Positions 49,273-59,764 are shown, numbered from the stretch's first letter. The stretch is DNA of 64,000 nucleotides from Candidatus Symbiobacter mobilis CR (GCF_000477435.1 NC_022576.1:372001-436000); one strand, 5' to 3'. Numbers and translations are program-made. The notes: a model not told the origin generated them from the letters alone.

Positions 49273-50622
49273 ATGGGGTGGAGAGCTGTGAGATCTGCTT
49301 GGAGAATTGGCTTGGCAGAGGCCAGGGTTGCGCCTATGGGTGTGGTTGCCGCTGCATTTCTTGCTGTGCTCGTCGGCCTAGGGTTCCCTTCCTCTGCGCA
49401 CTCTGCACGGGTGGACGTGAGTGTTTTTGGAACGATCGAACATGCACGTTCCGATAGTCCATACCGGTACAGGCGCTTCGTCGATGACCAGGGCACATGG
49501 AACCGGGGGAGCGTCTTCGGGTTGCAGCTTGATGCAGAGTTGCAACCGGGTTGGCGCGCCACGGTGCAGTCGAGACTAGCCCCGTCCATCCAAAGCGATG
49601 ATCGTTGGGAACACACTTTCCCATGGGCTTTCCTTTCTTGGCGGCCTGAAGACGATTGGAGGGTTCGGGTCGGCAAGGTTCGTGCACCAGGATATTTGCA
49701 CGCGGAGAACATGGATGTTGGCAGTACGTTCGCGTACGCCCAGTTGCCGATAGAGATGTACTCCCTCTCTCCTTCGATGGACATTACTGGCGTGCTGCTC
49801 AACAAAGAGTGGGCGTGGGGCGTTGGAGATATCGGCCTTGATGCGTACTGGGGCAAAAGCAACATCCATTGGCGCATGTTCTTCCGGGAAGGACTGCCCG
49901 GTGTGCTGGAACCTGGAACCAAGTTCATGCCGTTGTCGCTGGATCTGCGCGGTGCATTGCTGGCGTACAGAATGCGTGATGATGTGTACCAGATTGGTTT
50001 GCATCACATCCATAGCGAGAATGACGAAGGGAATTTTTGGCCCCGGCCGATGTTGGTCGAGCCGATCCCCGGTGTGCAGTTCTACGATGTATTTCCTAGC
50101 GCGGAACGGCATGGATACAAGCGCCTGGCGCTGTGGATTCTGAACGCTGGCGTCGACGTTGGACTGGGGGATCGGTACCGTATGAGCGCGGAGGTCGCAG
50201 TACGTAGGTCTGACCGGAAGTTCGAGGGGCTGAATGCGACGGGCGGATATGTTGCAGTACGCCGTGACTGGGGGGCATGGACTCCGTACGTTTCCGTAGC
50301 GCATCTCCGGTCACAACGCGGAGTGCTCCAGACTTACCACGCCATGGATCAAACGACAGTACCCAGCGCAGTGCCTGGCGCAGATTTGATACGGGCTTCG
50401 CAAATCATTGGCGCAGATTCCTTGCAACCCTTTGACCAAGGATCGTGGGCCATCGGAACCTCGTATTCGATGACTACCAATCAGAAGCTCAAGATTGAGT
50501 GGGTGCGCACCCGGATTGGATCGGTACCAAGCATGGTGGACATGGTGGATATTCCCAGTGGTGTGGCCGGGTGGGACAGATCAATCCACTCTGTTGGCGT
50601 GTCGTATAGCTTTGTCTTTTAG
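49273..50622 (+). CDS. Outer-membrane porin-like beta-barrel protein
   Basis: This 449-residue precursor has a hydrophobic signal ending near SSAHS-A. About 400 residues of alternating strands follow, with many Tyr/Trp and a C-terminal VSYSFVF ending in Phe, as recognised by the BAM machinery. No porin family motif could be named, so the substrate is unknown. A start at 49336 would give a shorter, more usual signal peptide than the one at 49273. It is divergent from greB. Confidence 0.72.
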   Translation: MGWRAVRSAWRIGLAEARVAPMGVVAAAFLAVLVGLGFPSSAHSARVDVSVFGTIEHARSDSPYRYRRFVDDQGTWNRGSVFGLQLDAELQPGWRATVQSRLAPSIQSDDRWEHTFPWAFLSWRPEDDWRVRVGKVRAPGYLHAENMDVGSTFAYAQLPIEMYSLSPSMDITGVLLNKEWAWGVGDIGLDAYWGKSNIHWRMFFREGLPGVLEPGTKFMPLSLDLRGALLAYRMRDDVYQIGLHHIHSENDEGNFWPRPMLVEPIPGVQFYDVFPSAERHGYKRLALWILNAGVDVGLGDRYRMSAEVAVRRSDRKFEGLNATGGYVAVRRDWGAWTPYVSVAHLRSQRGVLQTYHAMDQTTVPSAVPGADLIRASQIIGADSLQPFDQGSWAIGTSYSMTTNQKLKIEWVRTRIGSVPSMVDMVDIPSGVAGWDRSIHSVGVSYSFVF

Positions 50623-50750
50623 CGGGTGTTGGCGGCTGGCGCTGTCCGGCCGTCTAGTCGTTGCTCTGTCGTTGTCGTATCTTGGGTACGTCGTTGCCCT
50701 GTTTTCGTAGACGTTGGCGTGGATAACCGTCGGCGTGTTTGCCGAGATGG

Positions 50751-50758
50751 TATAGAAT
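50751..50758 (+). promoter_or_regulatory. Candidate -10 box for tRNA-Gly
   Basis: TATAGAAT lies 15 bases before the tRNA-Gly 5' end, followed by a T-rich stretch. The same TAGAAT followed by a C/T-rich stretch occurs before rpsL and rplC. No good -35 was seen. Confidence 0.45.
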
Positions 50759-50772
50759 TTTGGTTTTCCGGC

Positions 50773-50848
50773 GCGGGAATAGCTCAGTTGGTAGAGCGCA
50801 ACCTTGCCAAGGTTGAGGTCGAGAGTTCGAGACTCTTTTCCCGCTCCA
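50773..50848 (+). tRNA. tRNA-Gly, anticodon GCC
   Basis: The 76-base sequence folds as a cloverleaf. The acceptor arms GCGGGAA and TTCCCGC pair, the D-loop has AGTTGGTAGAGC, the anticodon loop TTGCCAA carries GCC between CAACC and GGTTG, the T-arm has GTTCGAGAC, and CCA is encoded. The discriminator is T. It is upstream of tRNA-Cys with a 59-base gap. Confidence 0.95.
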
Positions 50849-50907
50849 CACTTCACCAACGTTCGCAATAGCTTGGTGAAAGCATGGGGCACATGCAGTT
50901 TCCGTGA

Positions 50908-50981
50908 GGCGCGATAGCAAATCGGTTATGCAACGGACTGCAAATCCGGAGAGCCCAGTTCGACTCTGGGTCGCGCCTCCA
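50908..50981 (+). tRNA. tRNA-Cys, anticodon GCA
   Basis: The 74-base cloverleaf has acceptor arms GGCGCGA and TCGCGCC. The anticodon loop ACTGCAAAT carries GCA, the T-arm has AGTTCGACTCTGGG, the discriminator is T (a key identity base for tRNA-Cys, U73) and CCA is encoded. It probably shares a transcript with tRNA-Gly. Confidence 0.95.
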
Positions 50982-51168
50982 CCAATTTTTCCCTGATTCA
51001 TTTGCCTGTGCCTGTTTTCTCTGCCTCTGTGCGTCTGCCTGCATATTGCTGCTCTGTTGCGGCAAGGACGAAGTGGGTTTCGACACCACAGTAGTGGTAC
51101 CGGGGCTGCCTTGTCGTGGTGTTCTGTTGCTGTGCGCGGGTGCATGCAGTGCATCTGGGCTTGCTGGA

Positions 51169-51174
51169 TAGAAT
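51169..51174 (+). promoter_or_regulatory. Candidate -10 box for rpsL
   Basis: TAGAAT lies 76 bases before the rpsL start, followed by CGCGGCCTTTTCC. It resembles the boxes before tRNA-Gly and rplC. No consensus -35 was found at the proper distance. Confidence 0.35.
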
Positions 51175-51250
51175 CGCGGCCTTTTCCGAATCTGGGTGCG
51201 GTATTTTTCCCAAGGTTCTTCCAAGACAATCATTTTTTCAGGAGCCATCG

Positions 51251-51628
51251 GTGCCAACCATCAATCAGCTAATTCGTCATGGGCGTACGGTAGAGCGGGT
51301 GAAGTCCAAAAGCCCCGCGATGGAAGAGTCTCCGCAGCGACGTGGTGTATGCACTCGCGTCTATACCACCACTCCCAAGAAGCCCAATTCGGCTTTGCGC
51401 AAGGTAGCCAAGGTGCGTCTCACCAACGGGTTCGAGGTCATTTCCTATATCGGAGGCGAAGGGCATAACCTGCAGGAACACAGCGTGGTCCTCGTGCGTG
51501 GTGGTCGGGTGAAGGATCTGCCCGGTGTGCGTTATCACATCGTGCGGGGGTCTTTGGATCTGCAAGGGGTCAAAGATCGCAAACAGGCCCGCTCCAAATA
51601 CGGTTCCAAGCGGCCCAAAGCCAAGTAA
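51251..51628 (+). CDS. rpsL: 30S ribosomal protein S12
   Basis: This 125-residue protein of the decoding centre is complete, with [11 protein letters not shown] (K43/K44) and [12 protein letters not shown] regions intact. These residues match the streptomycin-sensitive type. The start is a GTG at 51251 with a GGAG ribosome site. It heads the str operon (rpsL, rpsG, fusA, tuf). A strong intrinsic terminator lies right after it. Confidence 0.97.
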   Translation: MPTINQLIRHGRTVERVKSKSPAMEESPQRRGVCTRVYTTTPKKPNSALRKVAKVRLTNGFEVISYIGGEGHNLQEHSVVLVRGGRVKDLPGVRYHIVRGSLDLQGVKDRKQARSKYGSKRPKAK

Positions 51629-51642
51629 GTGGGTATGGATAC

Positions 51643-51687
51643 CCAGGCCATGCACGCATTCAGTGTGTGTGCATGGCCTGGTTTTTT
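51643..51687 (+). terminator. Intrinsic terminator or attenuator between rpsL and rpsG
   Basis: CCAGGCCATGCAC (51643-51655) and GTGCATGGCCTGG (51669-51681) form a perfect 13-bp stem, immediately followed by six T. It starts 14 bases after the rpsL stop. Full termination would separate rpsL from rpsG, so it is likely partial, regulated or backed by a second promoter. Confidence 0.85.
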
Positions 51688-51911
51688 GGGGAATTGTTTC
51701 CCGGTGCATGCAGTGCCGGGTTTCGTCCTCGGTGAGCCAACAATGCAGCGAACGTATCAAGCGAACGATGCAGGCTTGGCAGGTGGCCCTGCGAAGGGTC
51801 GAGTAAGTGGGGAGAAATTTGCTCCCCTGGGTGTTTGGGACGCAAGCTACTGCACAGTGACGTGGCTCAACGTCGTCCGGCGCCAACTGAAGCAAGAAAG
51901 GAAATAGTGAT

Positions 51912-52385
51912 ATGCCTCGTCGTCGTGAAGTTCCCAAGCGGGAAATTCTTCCTGATCCCAAGTTTGGTAGTGTCGAGCTTTCCAAGTTCATGAATGTCAT
52001 CATGGAAGGTGGCAAGAAAGCTGTAGCGGAAAGGATCATCTATGGCGCGCTCGATCAAATCGAAAAAAAGCAGCCTGGCAAAGATCCTTTGGAAGCGTTC
52101 ATGCTGGCGATTAACAATGTCAAGCCTTTGGTGGAAGTCAAATCCCGCCGCGTAGGGGGAGCCAATTACCAGGTACCCGTCGAAGTTCGCCCAGTACGCA
52201 GGCTGGCTTTGTCGATGCGCTGGCTGAAAGATGCAGCGCGCAAACGCAGTGAAAAGTCGATGGCTTTGCGCTTGGCCAATGAGTTGTTGGAAGCTGCGGA
52301 AGGGCGCGGTGGTGCGATGAAAAAGCGCGATGAAGTACATCGCATGGCGGAAGCCAACAAAGCCTTTTCGCACTTCAGGTTCTAG
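51912..52385 (+). CDS. rpsG: 30S ribosomal protein S7
   Basis: This 157-residue primary 16S rRNA-binding protein nucleates the 30S head. It starts [15 protein letters not shown], has [16 protein letters not shown] and ends NKAFSHFRF, all standard. In E. coli S7 also represses its own operon through the rpsL-rpsG gap; here that gap is 283 bases and contains a terminator-like hairpin. Codon use is similar to fusA. Confidence 0.97.
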   Translation: MPRRREVPKREILPDPKFGSVELSKFMNVIMEGGKKAVAERIIYGALDQIEKKQPGKDPLEAFMLAINNVKPLVEVKSRRVGGANYQVPVEVRPVRRLALSMRWLKDAARKRSEKSMALRLANELLEAAEGRGGAMKKRDEVHRMAEANKAFSHFRF

Positions 52386-52410
52386 CTTTTTCTTGTTCTC
52401 GTATTCATGC

Positions 52411-52443
52411 AGGGGCTGTGCGCGCAGCCCCTTGCGTTTTTTT
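52411..52443 (+). terminator. Terminator-like hairpin between rpsG and fusA
   Basis: AGGGGCTG and CAGCCCCT form an 8-bp stem around TGCGCG. After a four-base spacer seven T follow. It lies 26 bases after the rpsG stop and 24 before fusA. Together with the element at 51643 it suggests stepwise attenuation within the str operon. Confidence 0.7.
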
Positions 52444-52466
52444 GTTTGCGTATCCAAGGATTCATC

Positions 52467-54572
52467 ATGCCTCGTCATACTCCTATCGAGCGCTACCGCA
52501 ATATCGGTATTTCTGCGCATATTGATGCCGGCAAAACCACCACGACCGAGCGCATCCTTTTTTATACCGGCGTCAACCACAAGATCGGTGAAGTGCATGA
52601 CGGCGCAGCCACCATGGATTGGATGGAGCAAGAGCAGGAGCGCGGTATCACCATTACCTCTGCCGCGACGACTTGCTTTTGGAAGGGCATGGATGCGACG
52701 TACCAAGAGCATCGCATCAACATCATCGATACCCCTGGTCACGTCGATTTCACCATCGAGGTAGAGCGTTCGATGCGTGTACTCGATGGTGCTTGCATGG
52801 TCTATTGCGCCGTGGGTGGGGTGCAGCCGCAGTCTGAAACCGTTTGGCGCCAAGCCACCAAGTACAAGGTTCCCCGTTTGGCATTTGTCAACAAAATGGA
52901 TCGAACGGGTGCCAACTTTTTCAAGGTCTACGAGCAGATGCGCCTGCGCTTGAAGGCGAATCCCGTGCCTATCGTGGTGCCGATCGGGGCGGAAGAGCAC
53001 TTTGCCGGTGTGGTCGATCTCATCAAGATGCGTGCTATTTATTGGGATGAAGCATCCCAGGGGATGCGTTTCGAGTACCGCGATATTCCTGCGGATCTTA
53101 TGGACCTGGCCAAGGAATGGCGCGAAAAAATGGTGGAAGCTGCTGCGGAAGCTTCGGAAGATCTCATGAACAAGTACCTGGAAGAGGGGAGCTTGACCGA
53201 AGCGGATGTCAAGCAGGGCTTGCGTTTGCGCACGATTGCAACGGAAATTCAGCCCATGCTGTGTGGTACGGCTTTCAAAAACAAGGGTGTGCAGCTCATG
53301 CTTGATGCCGTCATCGACCTGCTGCCTTCCCCGGTAGATATTCCGCCGGTGCGAGGGATCGACGACGATGGTGCCGAAGCCTTCCGCAAAGCCGACGACA
53401 ACGAGAAGTTCTCTGCGTTGGCGTTCAAGCTGATGACTGATCCTTTCGTGGGGCAATTGACGTTTGTGCGTGTGTACTCTGGCGTACTGACCAAAGGGGA
53501 CACGGTATTCAACCCCGTGCGTGGCAAAAAGGAACGGATTGGCCGTATCGTGCAAATGCACGCCAACAAGAGGGAAGAGGTCGGGGAAATTCGTGCTGGA
53601 GATATCGCCGCGTGCGTGGGACTGAAAGATGTCACGACTGGCGAAACCTTGTGTGACCCTCTTGCGCCGATCACCTTGGAGCGGATGGTTTTCCCTGAAC
53701 CAGTCATTACCCAGGCAGTGGAGCCCAAAACCAAGACCGACCAGGAAAAAATGGGGATTGCCTTGCAACGCTTGGCGCAGGAGGATCCGTCATTCCGTGT
53801 CAAAACCGACGAAGAATCCGGGCAGACCCTGATTGCAGGAATGGGGGAATTGCATCTGGAAATCATCGTAGATCGCATGAAACGCGAGTTTGGCGTCGAT
53901 GCCAACGTTGGCAAGCCTCAGGTGGCGTACCGGGAAACGGTGCGCAAGACTGTGGAAGATGCAGAGGGCAAATTTGTTCGCCAGTCTGGTGGTAAGGGCC
54001 AGTATGGCCACGTTGTTTTCAAGATCGAGCCCAACGAGCCGGGCAAGGGGATTGAATTCATTGATGCCATCAAGGGCGGGGTCGTCCCCCGTGAGTACAT
54101 CCCGGCGGTAGAGAAGGGTGTGAATGAAGCGGTCATGCAAGGGGTTCTTGCTGGCTACCCGGTAGTCGATGTCAAGGTGACGTTGCACTTTGGTTCGTAC
54201 CACGAAGTCGATTCCAGCGAACTCGCCTTCAAGATGGCGGCCATCTTCGGTTTCAAGGAAGGCTGCCGCAAGGCCAATCCGGTCATTCTGGAGCCGATGA
54301 TGGCTGTGGAGGTCGAGACTCCGGAAGACTACGCCGGCAATGTCATGGGTGACTTGTCGTCACGCCGTGGCATGGTGCAGGGGATGGAAGATATGGCTGG
54401 TGGTGGCAAAGCGATCCGTGCTGAAGTGCCCCTGTCGGAAATGTTCGGGTATTCAACGACATTGCGGTCGATGTCGCAAGGGCGTGCGTCGTACACGATG
54501 GAATTCAAGCACTACCTCGAAGCGCCACGCAATGTCTCCGAGGCGATCGTTGCAGCACGATCCTCCAAGTAG
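52467..54572 (+). CDS. fusA: Elongation factor G
   Basis: This 701-residue translocation GTPase has complete G motifs: [15 protein letters not shown] (G1), [16 protein letters not shown] (G2 region), DTPGHVDFT (G3) and [10 protein letters not shown] (G4). The remaining EF-G domains follow to the end. The ATG at 52467 gives the normal N-terminus [18 protein letters not shown]. The length is typical for betaproteobacteria. Confidence 0.97.
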   Translation: MPRHTPIERYRNIGISAHIDAGKTTTTERILFYTGVNHKIGEVHDGAATMDWMEQEQERGITITSAATTCFWKGMDATYQEHRINIIDTPGHVDFTIEVERSMRVLDGACMVYCAVGGVQPQSETVWRQATKYKVPRLAFVNKMDRTGANFFKVYEQMRLRLKANPVPIVVPIGAEEHFAGVVDLIKMRAIYWDEASQGMRFEYRDIPADLMDLAKEWREKMVEAAAEASEDLMNKYLEEGSLTEADVKQGLRLRTIATEIQPMLCGTAFKNKGVQLMLDAVIDLLPSPVDIPPVRGIDDDGAEAFRKADDNEKFSALAFKLMTDPFVGQLTFVRVYSGVLTKGDTVFNPVRGKKERIGRIVQMHANKREEVGEIRAGDIAACVGLKDVTTGETLCDPLAPITLERMVFPEPVITQAVEPKTKTDQEKMGIALQRLAQEDPSFRVKTDEESGQTLIAGMGELHLEIIVDRMKREFGVDANVGKPQVAYRETVRKTVEDAEGKFVRQSGGKGQYGHVVFKIEPNEPGKGIEFIDAIKGGVVPREYIPAVEKGVNEAVMQGVLAGYPVVDVKVTLHFGSYHEVDSSELAFKMAAIFGFKEGCRKANPVILEPMMAVEVETPEDYAGNVMGDLSSRRGMVQGMEDMAGGGKAIRAEVPLSEMFGYSTTLRSMSQGRASYTMEFKHYLEAPRNVSEAIVAARSSK

Positions 54573-54620
54573 TAGCAGAGAAACAGTATCGGCATCGTTG
54601 CCGCAAACGTCTGCGATTGC

Positions 54621-54634
54621 GCACCCCGGGGTGC
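54621..54634. repeat. Perfect 14-bp palindrome in fusA-tuf gap
   Basis: GCACCCCGGGGTGC reads the same on both strands. It lies 75 bases before the tuf ribosome site in a 137-base spacer. It could be an operator or small hairpin controlling tuf; no T run follows. Confidence 0.6.
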
Positions 54635-54709
54635 CCGTGCCCTGGGAGTTCGTGACGGAATGCAGACGCAAAACCACGACACGGGAAAGCTCATTGAAGA
54701 AAGCAAAAC

Positions 54710-55900
54710 ATGGCCAAGGAAAAATTTGCACGCACCAAGCCCCACGTGAATGTGGGAACGATCGGACACGTGGATCATGGGAAGACGACGCTGACGGCGG
54801 CGATTACGTCTGTGCTGGCGGCGAAGTACGGTGGTTTGGCGAAGGCATACGACCAGATCGATGCCGCGCCGGAAGAAAAGGCGCGGGGGATCACGATCAA
54901 CACGGCGCACGTGGAATACGAGACGGCTGGACGGCACTACGCGCACGTGGATTGCCCCGGGCACGCGGACTACGTGAAGAACATGATCACGGGTGCTGCG
55001 CAGATGGACGGAGCGATTCTGGTGTGTTCCGCAGCAGACGGCCCGATGCCGCAGACACGCGAGCACATTTTGTTGGCGCGTCAGGTGGGAGTGCCGTACA
55101 TCGTGGTGTACCTGAACAAGTGCGACATGGTCGACGATCCCGAGTTGCTCGAACTGGTCGAGATGGAGTTGCGGGAACTGCTGGACAAATACGACTTTCC
55201 TGGCGACAAGACGCCGATCATCCATGGTTCGGCGAAGATGGCGATGGAAGGAGACAAGAGCGAGCTGGGTGAAGGGTCGATCATGAAGCTGGCTGAGGCT
55301 CTCGACAGCTACATCCCGACGCCGGAGCGTGCGATAGATGGGACGTTCCTGATGCCGGTGGAAGATGTATTTTCGATTTCCGGACGTGGAACGGTGGTGA
55401 CGGGTCGCGTGGAGCGCGGGATCATCAAGGTGGGGGAAGAAATCGAGATCGTGGGGATTCACGACACGCAGAAGACGACATGCACCGGGGTGGAAATGTT
55501 CCGCAAGCTGCTCGACCAGGGGCAGGCCGGGGACAACGTGGGCGTGCTATTGCGTGGGACGAAGCGGGAAGATGTGCAGCGTGGACAAGTGCTGTGCAAG
55601 CCCGGGAGCATCAAGCCCCATACGCATTTTGTGGGAGAGGTGTACGTGCTGTCGAAGGACGAAGGCGGGCGGCACACGCCGTTTTTCAGCAACTACCGTC
55701 CGCAGTTTTATTTCCGGACGACGGACGTGACGGGCGCGATTGAATTGCCGGAAGGCAAGGAGATGGTGATGCCTGGGGACAACGTGACGATCACGGTGAA
55801 GCTGATTGCGCCGATTGCGATGGAAGAGGGGTTGCGGTTTGCCATTCGTGAAGGGGGCAAGACCGTGGGTGCTGGGGTGGTAACGAAGATCATTGCGTAA
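54710..55900 (+). CDS. tuf: Elongation factor Tu
   Basis: This 396-residue GTPase delivers aminoacyl-tRNA. G motifs [25 protein letters not shown] and NKCDMVDD are intact, and the C-terminal domains are complete. Its codon use differs from fusA and rpsG: Thr is mostly ACG, Ala mostly GCG, Val mostly GTG. That pattern is unusual next to its neighbours and may reflect gene conversion with another tuf copy or a different origin. It is the last gene of the str operon and is followed by rpsJ after 13 bases. Confidence 0.97.
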   Translation: MAKEKFARTKPHVNVGTIGHVDHGKTTLTAAITSVLAAKYGGLAKAYDQIDAAPEEKARGITINTAHVEYETAGRHYAHVDCPGHADYVKNMITGAAQMDGAILVCSAADGPMPQTREHILLARQVGVPYIVVYLNKCDMVDDPELLELVEMELRELLDKYDFPGDKTPIIHGSAKMAMEGDKSELGEGSIMKLAEALDSYIPTPERAIDGTFLMPVEDVFSISGRGTVVTGRVERGIIKVGEEIEIVGIHDTQKTTCTGVEMFRKLLDQGQAGDNVGVLLRGTKREDVQRGQVLCKPGSIKPHTHFVGEVYVLSKDEGGRHTPFFSNYRPQFYFRTTDVTGAIELPEGKEMVMPGDNVTITVKLIAPIAMEEGLRFAIREGGKTVGAGVVTKIIA

Positions 55901-55913
55901 GCAGGAGACGGAT

Positions 55914-56228
55914 GTGGCAAACAAACAGAGAATTCGTATCCGCCTCAAGGCCTTCGATTACAAGCTGATCGATCAATCAGCGCAGGAAATCGTCGAAACG
56001 GCGAAAAGAACTGGCGCTATCGTTCGAGGGCCTGTGCCCTTGCCTACCAGAATGCGACGGTTCGATATCTTGCGCTCCCCCCACGTCAACAAGACCAGTC
56101 GGGATCAGTTCGAGATTCGCACGCACCAGCGGCTCATGGATATCGTCGATCCGACGGATAAGACCGTGGATGCGCTGATGAAGCTGGATCTGGCTGCTGG
56201 GGTGGACGTGGAGATCAAGCTTCAGTAA
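55914..56228 (+). CDS. rpsJ: 30S ribosomal protein S10
   Basis: This 104-residue protein (NusE) joins the 30S head and NusB antitermination complexes. It has [39 protein letters not shown] and DVEIKLQ. The start is GTG at 55914 preceded by AGGAG. It follows tuf closely but is separated from rplC by 376 bases, so the classical S10 operon is split here. Confidence 0.96.
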   Translation: MANKQRIRIRLKAFDYKLIDQSAQEIVETAKRTGAIVRGPVPLPTRMRRFDILRSPHVNKTSRDQFEIRTHQRLMDIVDPTDKTVDALMKLDLAAGVDVEIKLQ

Positions 56229-56604
56229 TTTTTCAGGCATTTCTGTAGATGCGATGCGACAGACTGGATCGCAATTCCGGTCTGGGGCGGTCACAAGGGC
56301 GTATCGCCCTTGCTGCTGCATGTACAGCGAGCGCCTCGCAACTCCACGAAGATTTGCATCCCAGTGGTTCGAACCTAGCCTATGCCATGGCATGTTTGCC
56401 ATGGTGGGCTGGGTTCACTAGTGCTGGGTTCACCAGTTTTTCGCTGCAAAAAAGTGTGCTGCGGAATGCATTAGAATAGTAGGCTTTTCGCGGATTGGAC
56501 GCTCTTTTACCGTATGCGAAAGTAGTACGTGTAGTGCATGCATCCAGGAAAAGTCGGCATGGCCAATTGCAGTCATGCTGATCAACGATAACGGAGAAAA
56601 TACC
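56229..56604. promoter_or_regulatory. Long rpsJ-rplC spacer with hairpins and a candidate promoter
   Basis: This 376-base spacer contains CAAGGGCG-TAT-CGCCCTTG (about 56295-56313), CCATGGCA-TGTT-TGCCATGG (about 56384-56403) and a direct repeat GCTGGGTTCAC (about 56408 and 56423). TAGAAT at 56472-56477 is followed by AGTAGGCTTTTCG and resembles the boxes before rpsL and tRNA-Gly. It may be an internal promoter with a leader that regulates rplC and downstream genes, by analogy to the L4-controlled S10 leader. That role is inference. Confidence 0.5.
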
Positions 56605-57294
56605 ATGGTTCAAAGCAATCAAATGGGGTTGCTGGGCCGTAAGGTTGGAATGATGCGCATCTTCACAGACGATGGGCTGGCAGTGCCAGTCACCGTGGTG
56701 GAAGTCGCCGACAACCGCGTCACCCAGGTCAAAACCCCCGAGAAAGACGGCTACGCTGCTGTCCAACTCACATTCGGAACACGGAAAAGATCCCGTGTAA
56801 ATCGTCCACTCACTGGGCATCTTGCCAAGGCGTGCGTGGAACCTGGCGAATTACTCAGGGAATTCCGCCTTGATCCCGATCTCATTAGTCAGTACAAGCC
56901 AGGTAGCGTCGTACCTGTCAATGCACTGTTCCAGCCTGGGCTAAAGGTTGATGTGCAAGGCACATCAATCGGGAAAGGGTATGCCGGTACGATCAAGCGA
57001 CACAACATGTCTTCGCAGCGTGCATCGCACGGCAACAGCCGCTCCCATCGTGTTCCCGGTTCTATCGGGATGGCGCAGGATCCGGGGAGGGTTTTTCCAG
57101 GGAAGCGCATGACTGGGCATCTAGGTGATGAAACGGTCACGGTGCAAAATCTCGAAATCGTCCGTATCGACCAGGAACGTCAGCTTTTGTTGATCAAAGG
57201 GGCGGTTCCGGGTGCCAGTGGTGGTTTTCTTATGGTTCGCCCTGCAGCAAAAGCCAAGGTTGCATCCGTGATCCAGGCAGGGGGGCAGGGATGA
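56605..57294 (+). CDS. rplC: 50S ribosomal protein L3
   Basis: This 229-residue protein near the peptidyl transferase centre has [17 protein letters not shown] at the start and [28 protein letters not shown]. The loop with the methylated Gln region is present. The ATG at 56605 follows CGGAGAAAATACC. It overlaps rplD by four bases. Confidence 0.96.
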   Translation: MVQSNQMGLLGRKVGMMRIFTDDGLAVPVTVVEVADNRVTQVKTPEKDGYAAVQLTFGTRKRSRVNRPLTGHLAKACVEPGELLREFRLDPDLISQYKPGSVVPVNALFQPGLKVDVQGTSIGKGYAGTIKRHNMSSQRASHGNSRSHRVPGSIGMAQDPGRVFPGKRMTGHLGDETVTVQNLEIVRIDQERQLLLIKGAVPGASGGFLMVRPAAKAKVASVIQAGGQG

Positions 57295-57911
57295 AAATCG
57301 ATATTCTTAACGAGCAAGGACAGCCGGTTTCTACCATAGAGGTAGCGGACGCAGTGTTTGCACGGGAATACAACCAAAGTCTGGTTCATCAGCTTGTGGT
57401 GTCTTTTCAGGCCAATGCACGTCAGGGTACCCGGGCACAAAAAGATCGGGCCCAAGTGCATCACTCGACCAAAAAGCCTTTCAAGCAAAAAGGTACTGGG
57501 CGTGCACGTGCAGGGATGACTTCATCACCACTGTGGCGTGGAGGCGGGCGAATTTTCCCCAATATGCCTGACGAGAACTTTCAGCAAAAATTGAACAAAA
57601 AAATGTATCGCGCTGGGATGTCGTGCATCCTGTCTCAATTGCTGCGTGAAGGTCGTCTTGCTGCTGTGGAATCTGTTGCAGTCGATACGCCAAAAACCAA
57701 GGTGCTTGCAGCCAAATTTCGGGCGATGCAACTTGATTCGGTACTGGTCATTGCACCAGAAATCGATGAGAACTTGTATCTTGCATCCAGGAATTTACCG
57801 CACGTAGGAGTTGTGGAGCCTAAGCACGCGGATCCTGTTTCCCTGCTTCGATTCCGCAAAGTATTGGTGGCATGCCCAGCACTCGCTACCCTCCAGGAGA
57901 TGTTTGCATGA
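57291..57911 (+). CDS. rplD: 50S ribosomal protein L4
   Basis: This 206-residue protein lines the exit tunnel with its extended loop ([32 protein letters not shown]). In many bacteria it represses the S10 operon at the leader. It overlaps rplC at the start and rplW at the end, each by four bases. Confidence 0.96.
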   Translation: MKIDILNEQGQPVSTIEVADAVFAREYNQSLVHQLVVSFQANARQGTRAQKDRAQVHHSTKKPFKQKGTGRARAGMTSSPLWRGGGRIFPNMPDENFQQKLNKKMYRAGMSCILSQLLREGRLAAVESVAVDTPKTKVLAAKFRAMQLDSVLVIAPEIDENLYLASRNLPHVGVVEPKHADPVSLLRFRKVLVACPALATLQEMFA

Positions 57912-58234
57912 ATCCCCGAAACATACATCGAAGCTCTTCGCAGGATCGGTTGATGCAAGTGCTGATAGAGCCTTGGGTTACCGAAAAAGCGACGAACTGT
58001 GCCACGCAACAAAATACCTATATCTTCCGTGTTCTTCGGGATGCAACAAAGTTGGAAGTCAAGGCGGCGGTAGAGTTATTGCTTTCCGTACAGGTAACCA
58101 GGGTGACGGTAGCCAATGTGCGCGGCAAACTCAAGCGCCGTGGAAACCAGATTGGTCGCCGGGCCAAGACGAGAAAAGCATTTGTAACTTTGGCCCCAGG
58201 TAACGTATTGCACCACGTTGAGGGAGTAAGCTGA
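57908..58234 (+). CDS. rplW: 50S ribosomal protein L23
   Basis: This 108-residue exit-tunnel protein (SRP and trigger factor dock) has [38 protein letters not shown] and [15 protein letters not shown]. An N-terminal extension of about 20 residues precedes the usual start, since the ATG at 57908 overlaps the rplD stop; a later ATG at 57953 gives a normal-sized protein. It is followed by rplB two bases later. Confidence 0.93.
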   Translation: MNPRNIHRSSSQDRLMQVLIEPWVTEKATNCATQQNTYIFRVLRDATKLEVKAAVELLLSVQVTRVTVANVRGKLKRRGNQIGRRAKTRKAFVTLAPGNVLHHVEGVS

Positions 58235-58236
58235 TC

Positions 58237-59061
58237 ATGGCAGTCGTTAAGATGAAACCCACGTCACCTGGACGGCGTGGTGTGGTCAAGGTACTCCGCG
58301 ACCATTTGCACAAAGGGGCGCCGTATTTCTCGCTGGTGGAGCATACGCACCAAAAGGCCGGACGCAATAATAATGGTCATATTACGGTACGGCACCACGG
58401 TGGGGGGCATAAGCACCACTACCGCATGGTGGATTTTTGTCGCAACCGCGATGGAATACCCGCAAAAGTAGAGCGTATCGAATACGACCCCAATCGTTCT
58501 GCGCACATTGCGCTGGTCTGTTATGCAGATGGATGTAGGTCATATATCCTTGCTGCGCGTGGGATGGAGGTCGGTTCCACTGTCGTCAGTGGCCCCCATG
58601 CTCCCATTCGCGTTGGAAACACGCTTCCATTGCGCAACATCCCTTTGGGTTCCGTAGTGCATTGTGTGGAACTCAAACCTGGAAAAGGTGGTCAACTTGC
58701 GCGCTCTGCTGGGGCGTCTGCGGTGCTACTTGCTCGGGAAGGAAGCTATGCGCAGCTACGACTGCGTTCCGGGGAAATGCGGCTTGCGCACATCGACTGC
58801 CGTGCCACGCTTGGCCAGGTTTCCAATGAAGAGCACAGCTTGCGCCAACTCGGCAAAGCTGGCGTAAAGCGATGGATGGGGATTCGTCCCACTGTTCGTG
58901 GTGTCGTGATGAATCCCATCGACCACCCCCATGGTGGTGGTGAAGGACGTACCGGAGAGGGGCGTCACCCGGTTGACCCATGGGGCAACTTGACCAAAGG
59001 TTATCGGACGCGGAACAATAAGCGCACGCAGTCGATGATCATCTCACGCCGCAAGAAATAA
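58237..59061 (+). CDS. rplB: 50S ribosomal protein L2
   Basis: This 274-residue rRNA-binding protein is needed for subunit joining and peptide bond formation. It has [25 protein letters not shown] and the C-terminal [18 protein letters not shown] with the conserved His. Length is standard. Confidence 0.97.
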   Translation: MAVVKMKPTSPGRRGVVKVLRDHLHKGAPYFSLVEHTHQKAGRNNNGHITVRHHGGGHKHHYRMVDFCRNRDGIPAKVERIEYDPNRSAHIALVCYADGCRSYILAARGMEVGSTVVSGPHAPIRVGNTLPLRNIPLGSVVHCVELKPGKGGQLARSAGASAVLLAREGSYAQLRLRSGEMRLAHIDCRATLGQVSNEEHSLRQLGKAGVKRWMGIRPTVRGVVMNPIDHPHGGGEGRTGEGRHPVDPWGNLTKGYRTRNNKRTQSMIISRRKK

Positions 59062-59073
59062 CGGAGAGCCCTG

Positions 59074-59352
59074 ATGACACGTTCTCTCAAAAAAGGCCCA
59101 TTCGCTGACCACCACCTCGTAGCAAAAGTCGAAAAGGTCATTGCTACCAAAGATAAAAGGCCGATCAAAACTTGGTCTCGTCGTTCGATGATCCTACCCG
59201 AGTTCATCGGTGTGACGATTGCCGTGCATAACGGACGGCAACACGTTCCCGTGTATATTACTGATCAAATGGTTGGTCATAAGCTCGGAGAATTCGCACT
59301 GACTAGGATGTTTAAAGGGCATCCTGCAGATAAAAAGGTTCAGAAGAAGTGA
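59074..59352 (+). CDS. rpsS: 30S ribosomal protein S19
   Basis: This 92-residue head protein has [36 protein letters not shown] and [11 protein letters not shown]. It is complete and has a GGAG ribosome site. It follows rplB by 12 bases. Confidence 0.96.
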   Translation: MTRSLKKGPFADHHLVAKVEKVIATKDKRPIKTWSRRSMILPEFIGVTIAVHNGRQHVPVYITDQMVGHKLGEFALTRMFKGHPADKKVQKK

Positions 59353-59362
59353 GGATCTGCGC

Positions 59363-59746
59363 ATGAATGCCTCCAGTGTTGATAAAGATCTCGTGCGGGC
59401 TAGCCTGCGCGGTGTGCGGCTATCTGCCCAAAAAGGCAGGCTTGTAGCCGATATGATCCGTGGTAAACCCATTGCGCAAGCTATGGATATTCTCCGGTTT
59501 ACGCCCAAGAAAGCTGCCCAGATTATTCGTAAGGTTCTGGAGTCGGCGATAGCCAATGCCGAATTCGGAGAAGGCTGGGATATCGACACCTTGTGTGTAC
59601 ATACTATCCACGTCGAACAGGGAACGAGTTTGCGACGTTTTACAGCCCGTGCCAAGGGTAGGGGTAACCAAATCAGGAAGCCCACGTGCCATGTGTACCT
59701 GGCTTTGGCTATGCAAAAAGCTGGCACACAAACCGTCACGAAATAG
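59363..59746 (+). CDS. rplV: 50S ribosomal protein L22
   Basis: This 127-residue protein lines the peptide tunnel. It has [35 protein letters not shown] and the beta-hairpin end [18 protein letters not shown]. It extends about ten residues more at both ends than E. coli L22, as in other betaproteobacteria. Confidence 0.95.
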   Translation: MNASSVDKDLVRASLRGVRLSAQKGRLVADMIRGKPIAQAMDILRFTPKKAAQIIRKVLESAIANAEFGEGWDIDTLCVHTIHVEQGTSLRRFTARAKGRGNQIRKPTCHVYLALAMQKAGTQTVTK

Positions 59747-59764
59747 CTGGAAACGGATTGAGAT

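Noticed and set aside
51867-53768. 633-codon minus-strand open frame opposite rpsG and fusA
   Set aside because: Antisense to two conserved translation genes with His/Arg/Phe-rich composition typical of shadow frames.
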